Positions 1 through 5,973 of a DNA stretch of 7,280 nucleotides are shown here, in pieces. The notes beneath the pieces were generated by a model. It did not search any database. It was given only the letters and a program-made list of their open reading frames with translations, and was not told the DNA's origin. This DNA comes from Crocinitomicaceae bacterium (lineage in GTDB: Bacteria; Bacteroidota; Bacteroidia; Flavobacteriales_D; Sanyastnellaceae). Made by a program: the position numbers and the translations under genes. The first letter of the stretch is position 1; each line of letters begins with the position of its first letter. The stretch covers positions 1-7,280 of the forward strand of contig PBWG01000145.1 of the NCBI GenBank assembly GCA_002729115.1, in the 5' to 3' direction.

Positions 1-352
1 AAATCCAAGGCGAGGCCACCGTCAAAATGATGGCAAGCCCCACAGAACCTGTGAGCCCCCACCCCGTGGCACGACGGTGCAATTCCAACCGCTCCGTGGT
101 GTGGCTCGCGAGCACACTGAAACGAACAAACGCTTGGTACGCCCCAAATCCCATGAACGGCACGGCGGTGGCGACCAACCCCATGGCGTAGGCGTACCAC
201 CCATATTCTGTTTCCGACGCGGTGCGGGTGACCAACACCACCGCCGCAAACCCAAAGACTTTCACGGTGCCTTGCGAGACCATCATCCACAGGCCATCTC
301 TGGCGAGAAAGCGTCGCAGGTATTCAATGCGGTCGGACCAAAAGGGATTCAT
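1..352 (-). CDS. Polysaccharide flippase (Wzx/MATE-like), N-terminal part, runs off left edge
   Basis: An open leftward frame begins with ATG at 352-350 and has no stop to the window edge, giving 117 codons. The protein starts MNPFWSDRIEYLRRFL, then has a hydrophobic stretch around residues 30-42, a second around 52-77 with the pattern GWYAYAMGLVATAVPFMGFG followed by AYQAFVRF, and a third beginning near 97. The 'G-x-Y-x-Y-A ... P-F ... G ... R-F' arrangement is what I know from the start of polysaccharide-biosynthesis flippases, inner-membrane proteins with about 12-14 helices that move lipid-linked sugar repeats outward. The ATG overlaps the stop of the upstream asparagine-synthase-like gene (ATGA), so translation is probably coupled. 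Only two to three helices are visible, so another multi-helix transporter of the same superfamily cannot be excluded. The start is well supported by the overlap and by the family-like N-terminus. Confidence 0.8.
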   Translation of the reverse strand, partial: MNPFWSDRIEYLRRFLARDGLWMMVSQGTVKVFGFAAVVLVTRTASETEYGWYAYAMGLVATAVPFMGFGAYQAFVRFSVLASHTTERLELHRRATGWGLTGSVGLAIILTVASPWI

Positions 353-2037
353 GGATTGAACAAAAGTCGGGAAGCCTCCAACAACGTCAAGACGGAGGAC
401 TCGGCCGTCACCCCAAAGCCATGCCAAGAGCTTCCCAAGGCGGCCTTCAACTCTGGATGGTGCTTCCACTGGTCCAGCAGCGCTGGATTCGGCTGGTCGA
501 ACCATGCCTTGACCTCAGGGGTGTGGTGGCGCCAATGCGCCACAGGAGACATCGAATGTGCCGCACGCCAAGGCAGCCTCTTTTGAATCCTCGCCTTCCA
601 CGTGGCCTGCCAAACCGCACGGTTGAATCTCGCACCCAACACTGGCCGGGTGCGGTAACGCTCCCACATGTGGTCTTGCGCCTCGGGGTGTTTTTGGGAC
701 AGCCAGCTCAAATAAAACCGATGATCCGCCAACAACGACGGATGAATGGCCAATGCCGCCCGCACCACATCGACCGAGGCAAACGGCGACCAAAGCACAC
801 CCCACGGCCGCGTGCTGTACGCGCCTGAATTGGTCGAAAGAAAGCTCCTGTTCCAAATCTTGGCCACGTGGGCGTCTGGGCTTGAAGCCAAAGCTTCTTG
901 GGTGGCCTCCAAGGCCAGCGGCCTCAAGGCTTGGGGCACGGGACCCGGCGGAAATGCCTCGGACAAGTGCCTTGGGGCCGATTCAGTGAACAGCACGTTG
1001 GCGGTTTGACCAGAGGCCAGCACCCCCATGTCCCATCCAGGAGTGGCCTCCAAAGCGGACCTGTGGTGGGCCGAAGCCAAATGGTTCACCGTGCCGTCGT
1101 AATCTCCCACCGTGGCCAGCGACGTCATGTACGCGCCCTGTCCGAGGCTGTGAAAACGATGCCGCGTGCCTTGAGATCCAGCGACTTCTGCGGCGATGGT
1201 TTGGTCCATGCTCCCACATCTGGCGAAGCACAGGCTTCGAACGTCTGGCGCATGCTTCCTCGTCGCGAGGAGCACCAGCCTCGAATCCAATCCACCGCTC
1301 AACAAGTTGACTTGCGAGCAGCCTTGAACTTGGTTCGTGGTGATCATGGACTCCACGGACGTCATGAAGGCGTTGTCGACCAGCTCGATGGCCTCGGTCA
1401 TGTCCCTCAACACGTGACGCTCCGAGACCAAATCCACCCTAGATCGAACGGAGGAACCCTCGGGGCTCCAACGCAGCGTGTGGCCAGGCAACAGCTTGGA
1501 CACCCCCTGAACCAAGGTTCTTGTTCCCACAATCGCGCCATGCGCCACCAACAAAGCGCTGGCTTTGACGTCAGGCTCCACGGGCCACCCCAACGTGCGC
1601 ATGAGTTCCACAAGGCGCCACAAGCTGTGGGCGAAGGCCAGACCGCATTCGTGCTCGCACACGAACAGCGGGTGTTGCCTGGCAAAATCCACGTGCAATT
1701 CCAGCTGGATGGACCTTTTCTCGAAGCGCACGCCTTGAAGCGGGCCGTGCAACCCATCGAATCGGTCGCCCGGAGACAATGCCTTTTCAAGCGCACGAGC
1801 TGCGTCGGGGCAATCCCACCACATGGCTGTGGGGGCATTCAACCACGTTCCGTGCACCCCCATCACCCCCTGTGGGGTCTCTCGCATCCAAGCACCTTGG
1901 ACACGGTGAAAAGGCTCCGAAGCACGGAACCGCCAATGCCACAACCGCCCTTGGGCATCGTGTGTCTCCCCCGCCGCCCCGGGTTCCCCTGTGGAAAGGG
2001 GGACGGTGGACACCACGCCTTCAAGCCCGGAGCGCAT
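349..2037 (-). CDS. Asparagine-synthase-related protein with degenerate glutaminase domain
   Basis: This 562-residue protein resembles AsnB-type asparagine synthases. The synthase ATP pyrophosphatase loop is clear at residues 245-253 (LLSGGLDSR), and a PFASVDVVRAAL segment at 418-429 matches the usual 'PFLD...V..A' helix. The N-terminal third keeps traces of the class II glutaminase fold, such as SKLLPGHTLRW near 180-190, but the chain starts MRSGLEG, so the nucleophilic Cys2 is absent and glutamine cannot be used in the usual way. In the loop normally read SGEGADELF, residues 342-350 read SGQTANVLF, so three acidic residues are replaced. The start is the first ATG after an in-frame TGA that is the rpe stop, so no longer form is possible. 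It lies 9 bases after rpe and overlaps a flippase gene, a context where such homologues are often found in polysaccharide clusters. Amidation of a sugar or another acid is a guess; the substrate is unknown. Confidence 0.85.
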   Translation of the reverse strand: MRSGLEGVVSTVPLSTGEPGAAGETHDAQGRLWHWRFRASEPFHRVQGAWMRETPQGVMGVHGTWLNAPTAMWWDCPDAARALEKALSPGDRFDGLHGPLQGVRFEKRSIQLELHVDFARQHPLFVCEHECGLAFAHSLWRLVELMRTLGWPVEPDVKASALLVAHGAIVGTRTLVQGVSKLLPGHTLRWSPEGSSVRSRVDLVSERHVLRDMTEAIELVDNAFMTSVESMITTNQVQGCSQVNLLSGGLDSRLVLLATRKHAPDVRSLCFARCGSMDQTIAAEVAGSQGTRHRFHSLGQGAYMTSLATVGDYDGTVNHLASAHHRSALEATPGWDMGVLASGQTANVLFTESAPRHLSEAFPPGPVPQALRPLALEATQEALASSPDAHVAKIWNRSFLSTNSGAYSTRPWGVLWSPFASVDVVRAALAIHPSLLADHRFYLSWLSQKHPEAQDHMWERYRTRPVLGARFNRAVWQATWKARIQKRLPWRAAHSMSPVAHWRHHTPEVKAWFDQPNPALLDQWKHHPELKAALGSSWHGFGVTAESSVLTLLEASRLLFNP

Positions 2038-2046
2038 GGATGGAGG

Positions 2047-2700
2047 TCAAGCGTTCACCAAATCAGATGCTGCCTTCATGGGGTCTGCTGCCTTGAACAC
2101 AGACGACCCCGCCACGAGCACGTTGGCGCCTGCATCCACCAACGCTCGTGCGTTCCCCATCCCCACGCCACCGTCGATTTCAATCAACACGTCGGACGCG
2201 CCTTCCTGCTCGAGCAATGCACGCAGCGCACGGGTTTTGGCGTACGTCCTTTCAATGAAAGACTGCCCTCCAAAGCCAGGGTTGACGCTCATCAAACACA
2301 CCAGATCAAGCTCTCCTTCCACATCCCGGATGGACTCCACAGGGGTGTGCGGATTGAGCGCCACGCCAGCTTTCATCCCAGCCTGCCGGATGGCGCCCAA
2401 GGTGCGGTGCAAATGGGTGCATGCCTCGGCATGGACCGTGAGCACGTCTGCCCCCAAGTCGGCAAACGTCTGGATGTAGCGGTCGGGATCGACAATCATC
2501 AAGTGCACGTCCAATGGCTTCTTGGCATGGCGGGCGATGGCTTCCATCACAGGCATCCCGAAGCTGATGTTGGGCACAAACACCCCATCCATGACGTCCA
2601 AATGAAACCAATGTGCATCGCTGGCGTTCACCAGTTCAACGTCACGCTGAAGGTTGGCGAAATCAGAGGCCAACAAGGATGGGGCAAGCAAGTGGGACAT
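2047..2700 (-). CDS. rpe: Ribulose-phosphate 3-epimerase
   Basis: This 217-residue cytosolic TIM-barrel enzyme interconverts D-ribulose 5-phosphate and D-xylulose 5-phosphate in the pentose phosphate pathway. The family landmarks are all visible: APSLLASDF at 6-14, FHLDVMDGVFVPN at 32-44, DVHLMI at 64-69, MSVNPGFGGQSFI at 137-149 and EIDGGV at 174-179. The metal-binding and acid/base residues fall at His33, Asp35, His66 and Asp176, as expected from characterised epimerases, and the phosphate-binding region near 197-200 (AGSS) is present. Length is normal for the family. No Shine-Dalgarno sequence precedes the ATG; instead TTTGCACC abuts it, a likely promoter -7 region. It is the first gene of the leftward operon and sits divergently to coaE. 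The asparagine-synthase-like gene follows 9 bases after its TGA and in the same reading frame. Confidence 0.97.
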   Translation of the reverse strand: MSHLLAPSLLASDFANLQRDVELVNASDAHWFHLDVMDGVFVPNISFGMPVMEAIARHAKKPLDVHLMIVDPDRYIQTFADLGADVLTVHAEACTHLHRTLGAIRQAGMKAGVALNPHTPVESIRDVEGELDLVCLMSVNPGFGGQSFIERTYAKTRALRALLEQEGASDVLIEIDGGVGMGNARALVDAGANVLVAGSSVFKAADPMKAASDLVNA

Positions 2701-2704
2701 GGTG

Positions 2705-2712
2705 CAAATGTC
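2705..2712 (-). promoter_or_regulatory. Possible -7 promoter element for rpe operon (GACATTTG)
   Basis: Read on the minus strand, GACATTTG matches five of six fixed positions of the Bacteroidota -7 consensus TAnnTTTG and ends four bases before the rpe ATG, predicting an almost leaderless mRNA. No TTG occurs at the ideal 19-base distance upstream; the nearest is 13 bases away. The call rests on the -7 match and the mirror copy at coaE. Confidence 0.35.
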
Positions 2713-2762
2713 CGGAAGCCCCCCTCAACTTCCTCAGGCTGTGGGCAAGATGTGAAAAGGTG

Positions 2763-2770
2763 CACCTTTG
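2763..2770 (+). promoter_or_regulatory. Possible -7 promoter element for coaE (CACCTTTG)
   Basis: CACCTTTG matches five of six fixed positions of the Bacteroidota -7 consensus TAnnTTTG and ends four bases before the coaE ATG. GTG, one mismatch from the -33 TTG, lies exactly 19 bases upstream at 2741-2743. Transcription would start at or next to the ATG, consistent with the lack of a Shine-Dalgarno sequence. Confidence 0.4.
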
Positions 2771-2774
2771 CACC

Positions 2775-3425
2775 ATGGCCTGGAGACACACATCCAACCG
2801 CCCGTTCGTGGTGGGAATCACTGGCGGCATCGCAGCCGGCAAGAGCACGGTGTGTCGCATGCTTTCGTCCATGGGGGTGGCCGTGTGGGACGCAGATCGT
2901 GCTGCCAAGTCGCTGTACCGAACGGACCGCGACCTTCTCGAATCGGTGATCAAGCACTTCGGACCTGAGGTGGGCCTCCAAAATCGCGAGGGCAACATTG
3001 TCGATGTCGACAGGGCGGCCTTGGCCAAGAACGTGTTTGGACACCCCGAGGAACTCGCGTGGCTGGAATCCAAAGTGCACCCTGCGGTGGCCCACGCATT
3101 CGACACCTGGCTCGACAGTCAGCGGGCGTGCTCCTGGGTGGTGCGCGAGGCGGCCATCTTGTTTGAGTCCAACAGCGACCAAGGCTGCGACGCCGTCGTG
3201 ACGGTGGAGGCGCCCATGGCACTCCGTCAGGCGCGTGCCCAGTGTCGTGGCGCCTCGAAAGTGGATGTCGCCCAGCGCATGAACGCCCAATGGCCTTCCG
3301 ACGACCGAATTACCCGGGCCCAGGCCACTATCTGGAACGACGGTGTGCGACCTTTGCTCCCCCAAGTGGAACAACTGTGCACCGCGGTCGAACGATGGGC
3401 CGCGTGGCAAGGTCAATCGGATTGA
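2775..3425 (+). CDS. coaE: Dephospho-CoA kinase
   Basis: This 216-residue cytosolic P-loop kinase phosphorylates the ribose 3'-hydroxyl of dephospho-CoA, the last step of coenzyme A synthesis. The Walker A motif GITGGIAAGKST occupies residues 14-25, followed by the WDADRAA segment at 38-44 with the conserved Asp39-Ala-Asp41-Arg. EAAILFES at 125-132 corresponds to the usual 'PLLFE' strand, Arg168 lies in QRMNAQ, and WNDG at 187-190 matches the conserved C-terminal 'I-x-N-x-G' motif. The length is close to the family norm of about 200. The ATG at 2775 was chosen because the P-loop then starts about 14 residues in, as usual; the frame stays open upstream, but that stretch would run into the divergent rpe promoter region. 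It is divergent to rpe and followed 41 bases later by an aldehyde dehydrogenase, with a strong hairpin over its stop codon. Confidence 0.95.
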   Translation: MAWRHTSNRPFVVGITGGIAAGKSTVCRMLSSMGVAVWDADRAAKSLYRTDRDLLESVIKHFGPEVGLQNREGNIVDVDRAALAKNVFGHPEELAWLESKVHPAVAHAFDTWLDSQRACSWVVREAAILFESNSDQGCDAVVTVEAPMALRQARAQCRGASKVDVAQRMNAQWPSDDRITRAQATIWNDGVRPLLPQVEQLCTAVERWAAWQGQSD

Positions 3426-3433
3426 ACTTGCCA
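3405..3433 (+). terminator. Strong hairpin over the coaE stop codon, possible terminator
   Basis: TGGCAAG (3405-3411) pairs with CTTGCCA (3427-3433), and inside it TCAAT (3413-3417) pairs with ATTGA (3421-3425) around a CGG loop, leaving a single G/A mismatch. That is 12 base pairs in 29 bases, and the coaE TGA lies in the stem. A T-rich stretch (TTGTTTTG, 3438-3445) begins four bases after the stem, so it could terminate coaE transcription, though the T-tract is offset and broken. Confidence 0.5.
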
Positions 3434-3457
3434 AGGGTTGTTTTGCTTGTAGGCTAG
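3428..3457 (+). promoter_or_regulatory. Candidate promoter for the aldehyde dehydrogenase gene
   Basis: TTG at 3428-3430 and TAGGCTAG at 3450-3457 are separated by exactly 19 bases, the preferred spacing for Bacteroidota -33 and -7 elements. The -7 copy matches four of six fixed consensus positions, so it is a weak match. The -33 element lies in the 3' arm of the coaE hairpin. The ATG follows 9 bases after the -7 element. Confidence 0.35.
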
Positions 3458-3466
3458 ACCTTCTCC

Positions 3467-4864
3467 ATGGAATATCTGCAACACGCGTTTGACCTTCAGC
3501 GTCAAGACCTTCTCGTCCCCTCGGCTGACCAGCGCAGGGCCTGGCTCAGTCAGCTTTGGTCCGCCATCGACGCCCACCAAGAGGCGTTGGTGGAAGCGTT
3601 GCACAAGGATCTGGGGAAACCGCGTGAAGAAGTCCTGTTGCACGAGGTGTTTCCTGTGAAGAACGAAATCCGCTTCGCGCGGAAACATCTGCGCGGCTGG
3701 ATGGCGCCCCAGCGCACGCCGACGCCCTTGACGATGCTGGGCACCAAATCCTTCATTCAGCACCAACCCAAGGGACACGTGCTTGTGGTTGCGCCTTGGA
3801 ATTTCCCCATGATGCTGGCGCTTCGGCCTTTGGTGTGTGCGCTTGCTGCAGGCAACAAAGTCCTGGTGAAGCCTTCTGAGCATACGCCGCACACGGCAGA
3901 GTGGATCGCCAAGGTGGTGGAGGATGCGTTGCCCCCTGAGGTGGCCAAAGTCGTCCTGGGCGGGGCCGAAGAGAGCGCTTTTCTCACCCGCCTGCCTTTC
4001 CAACACATTTGCTTCACAGGCGGCACGGGCATCGGCCGGAAGGTGATGCACGCCGCGGCAGACAACTTGGCGTCCGTCACGCTGGAATTGGGGGGAAAGA
4101 GTCCGACCATCGTGGACGCCTCTGTGCATGTGAAAGACGCAGCCAAACGCCTGGCATGGGGGAAATTCCTCAACAGCGGTCAAGTGTGCATTTCTCCCGA
4201 CTACCTCCTTGTGGAAGATGCCATCGCCGACGAACTGGTCCATGAATTCGTGACCCAAATTCGAAGCATGTATGGCGTTGCCCCTGAAGACCAGTTGGCG
4301 TGCGTCCAACGGTCACGCATGGTCAACGACCATCATTTCAAGCGCGTGGTTGGGCTGATTGAAGACGCACTGGCCCAAGGAGCCCGAGTCGTGACCGGAG
4401 GCACATGGGACGCCAGCACCAAGCGCATTGCGCCGACGGTGTTGGAAGGTGTGACGTTGGACATGGCCATCATGCAAGAGGAGATCTTTGGCCCCGTACT
4501 GCCTGTCATTCGTTGGACTTCGGAAGAAGACTTGAAGCGCGTTTTGGAGGCCAACCCCCACCCCTTGGCCATGTATTTCTTCTCGAAGGACACCGGCAAG
4601 GTGGCGCGTTGGATGGCGCAATTCCCCTCAGGCACCACCGCTGTGAACGAGGTCATCCTTCAAGTGGCGCAACCCGAATTGCCGTTTGGCGGGATTCAAA
4701 CCAGCGGCATTGGCAGGACTGGAGGGTACGCGGGATTCCAAGAGTTCTCCAACCCAAGAACCGTGGTGGCCCAGCGAAGCAGATTCAACATTTTGCCCCT
4801 GACCTTCCCTCCTTTCACGTCGTTCACATCCAAGCTGATCGCCGCCGTGCTGCGTTGGCTCTGA
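3467..4864 (+). CDS. Aldehyde dehydrogenase, class 3 type, NAD(P)-dependent
   Basis: This 465-residue protein is a full-length aldehyde dehydrogenase that oxidises aldehydes to carboxylic acids with NAD or NADP. APWNFPMM at 109-116 carries the oxyanion Asn112, FTGGTGIGRKV at 183-193 is the cofactor-loop motif, LELGGKSP at 206-213 holds the general base Glu207, GQVCISPDY at 238-246 holds the nucleophile Cys241, and EEIFGPVLPV at 338-347 holds the cofactor-ribose Glu339. The short N-terminus, the CISPDY motif and the tail with LTFPPF followed by a hydrophobic helix-like end (residues 445-465) place it with the ALDH3 group, which acts on medium- and long-chain or aromatic aldehydes. The C-terminal hydrophobic end could help membrane association, as in fatty-aldehyde dehydrogenases, but that is inference. 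There is no Shine-Dalgarno sequence; the start fits the usual family N-terminus. The natural substrate cannot be read from the sequence. Confidence 0.95.
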   Translation: MEYLQHAFDLQRQDLLVPSADQRRAWLSQLWSAIDAHQEALVEALHKDLGKPREEVLLHEVFPVKNEIRFARKHLRGWMAPQRTPTPLTMLGTKSFIQHQPKGHVLVVAPWNFPMMLALRPLVCALAAGNKVLVKPSEHTPHTAEWIAKVVEDALPPEVAKVVLGGAEESAFLTRLPFQHICFTGGTGIGRKVMHAAADNLASVTLELGGKSPTIVDASVHVKDAAKRLAWGKFLNSGQVCISPDYLLVEDAIADELVHEFVTQIRSMYGVAPEDQLACVQRSRMVNDHHFKRVVGLIEDALAQGARVVTGGTWDASTKRIAPTVLEGVTLDMAIMQEEIFGPVLPVIRWTSEEDLKRVLEANPHPLAMYFFSKDTGKVARWMAQFPSGTTAVNEVILQVAQPELPFGGIQTSGIGRTGGYAGFQEFSNPRTVVAQRSRFNILPLTFPPFTSFTSKLIAAVLRWL

Positions 4865-4884
4865 AGCCTGAAAGGCTACCTTCG
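4855..4884 (+). promoter_or_regulatory. Candidate promoter for the arginyltransferase-like gene
   Basis: TTG at 4855-4857 and TACCTTCG at 4877-4884 are separated by exactly 19 bases. TACCTTCG matches five of six fixed positions of the Bacteroidota -7 consensus TAnnTTTG, making this the best-formed promoter in the window. The ATG follows 6 bases later, so the transcript would be almost leaderless. A small hairpin (AGCCT 4865-4869, loop GAA, AGGCT 4873-4877) lies between the two elements. Confidence 0.5.
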
Positions 4885-4890
4885 TTCCAG

Positions 4891-5973
4891 ATGCTCGTCC
4901 AAACGCATTTTCCCCGCAGTTTGTCCCGATCCAGGTACGACCAGTACCTGGCCTCAGGCTGGTTCCGCGGCTCGGTGATGCTGTACAAAATGGATTTGTT
5001 GTGCATCGACGAGCAACTCTTCAGCGTGGTGAACATCCGGATGAACCTGCATCACCACGAGCCCACGGCGCGCCAGCGCAAGACCATGAGAAGGGTGGAG
5101 TCGCGGTTCACGGTGACATACGGCCACGCCCAGCCCAACGCCAACAAAGAGGCGCTGTACGCCCAACACAAACACAAGTTCAAGGGCTTCGTCCACAACA
5201 CGTTGACCGAGTACTTGAATGCCGGTTTCCAAGGCACCGTCTTCGACACCCGAGAAGTGTGCGTCTACGACGGCGACAAGCTCATCGCCGTGAGTTACTT
5301 CGACCTTGGGGAGCAGAGCATGGCCAGCCTCTTGGGGCTGTACGACCATGCCTACAACAAGTTCAGCCTCGGCACCTACACCATGCTGAAGGAGGCCGAG
5401 TACGGCCGGCGCACCGGCCGGAAGTGGTTCTACCCCGGGTACATCCTCGACAAGCGCTCCGATTTTGACTACAAGTTGAAGCTGGGTCCGATGGAGCACT
5501 ACACCGTGAACAAACGGTGGGCCAAGCTCGAGAATTTCAAACCTGAGACGACCACTTCTCACCACATCCACTTGGCCACCCAAGCTTTGATTGAAGGGCT
5601 TTCGGACATGGGCCTTCCGGCCAAGCCGTGGCTGTACCCCTACTTCAGCATGGGCTACATGGGGCCGTGGAGCGCCTTTTTCCTGAGGCTCCCGGCTCCT
5701 GTTGAATTGGGCCACGACACCGAGGGCATGCTGGTCGCAGGCTACGACCCGGAAACGAAGGGCTACACGCTCATGCACATCCACCCCTGCCCGGACGCTT
5801 CTCAATTTCTGAACATGGAGCCTTCCTCCGAATTCCAAACCGGGGAAGTCTATTTGAACCATTTGTACCAAACCGGCGACACGCTCCTCGCCCACGGCTC
5901 CCTCGACGACGTTCTCGTTCTGGTGGCAGAGTGGAGCTCCCGCCCCGACATTCTCCTGCGCGCATGCGATTGA
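4891..5973 (+). CDS. Arginyl-tRNA--protein transferase-like protein
   Basis: This 360-residue protein resembles the bacterial and eukaryotic amino-acyl-tRNA protein transferases (ATE/Bpt) that add an amino acid from aminoacyl-tRNA to protein N-termini and mark them for degradation. The GNAT-like catalytic half is clear: REVCVYDGDKLIAVSYFDLG at 121-140, YDHAYNKFSLGTYTMLKEAE at 151-170 and KWFYPGYILDKRSDFDYKLK at 178-197. The N-terminal region at 11-70 (YDQYLASGWFRGS ... NIRMNL ... RQRKTMRR) follows the ATE N-domain pattern but lacks its CxxC and CC cysteines; only Cys38 is nearby. Residues about 205-360 form an extension I cannot assign. The ATG at 4891 was chosen because it gives the family-like N-terminus; the frame is open further upstream but overlaps the aldehyde dehydrogenase gene. 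The stop overlaps the exonuclease gene by 10 bases. Transfer activity and the amino acid used are inferred from similarity only. Confidence 0.8.
   Translation: MLVQTHFPRSLSRSRYDQYLASGWFRGSVMLYKMDLLCIDEQLFSVVNIRMNLHHHEPTARQRKTMRRVESRFTVTYGHAQPNANKEALYAQHKHKFKGFVHNTLTEYLNAGFQGTVFDTREVCVYDGDKLIAVSYFDLGEQSMASLLGLYDHAYNKFSLGTYTMLKEAEYGRRTGRKWFYPGYILDKRSDFDYKLKLGPMEHYTVNKRWAKLENFKPETTTSHHIHLATQALIEGLSDMGLPAKPWLYPYFSMGYMGPWSAFFLRLPAPVELGHDTEGMLVAGYDPETKGYTLMHIHPCPDASQFLNMEPSSEFQTGEVYLNHLYQTGDTLLAHGSLDDVLVLVAEWSSRPDILLRACD

Larger units (their letters stand above)
2698..2777. repeat. 11-bp perfect inverted repeat holding both divergent start codons
   Basis: CATGGTGCAAA at 2698-2708 is the exact reverse complement of TTTGCACCATG at 2767-2777. 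Each arm contains a start codon, that of rpe on the minus strand and that of coaE on the plus strand. Pairing stops immediately on either side. A shorter hairpin lies inside the right arm, GGTGCA at 2759-2764 and TGCACC at 2769-2774 around a CCTT loop, directly before the coaE ATG. The repeat may be an operator, or simply two copies of the same promoter -7/start context. Confidence 0.6.

Noticed and set aside
77..586. Plus-strand open frame of 169 codons near the left edge
   Set aside because: It lies antisense to the flippase and the asparagine-synthase-like gene, both with recognisable patterns; no domain seen.
898..2949. A 683-codon open frame on the plus strand, opposite rpe and the asparagine-synthase-like gene
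   Set aside because: It runs antisense to two clearly recognised genes and into the rpe-coaE gap, and its composition (rich in His, Arg, Gly and Pro) resembles no protein family. Long antisense frames are common in GC-rich genes.
2628..3434. A 268-codon minus-strand open frame opposite coaE
   Set aside because: It lies over a well-supported kinase gene and has no motif, so it is a shadow of high-GC coding sequence.
4865..4877. Small AGCCT-GAA-AGGCT hairpin after the aldehyde dehydrogenase as a terminator
   Set aside because: Only five base pairs and no T-run follows; it lies in the spacer of a promoter-like element and is too weak to call.
4405..4890. A long N-terminal extension of the arginyltransferase-like frame reaching back into the aldehyde dehydrogenase gene
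   Set aside because: The extension overlaps conserved aldehyde dehydrogenase motifs in another frame and looks unlike protein; the ATG at 4891 gives a family-like start right after a good promoter match.
4954..5895. A 313-codon minus-strand open frame opposite the arginyltransferase-like gene
   Set aside because: It is an antisense shadow of a gene with strong family motifs; it has no recognisable domain of its own.
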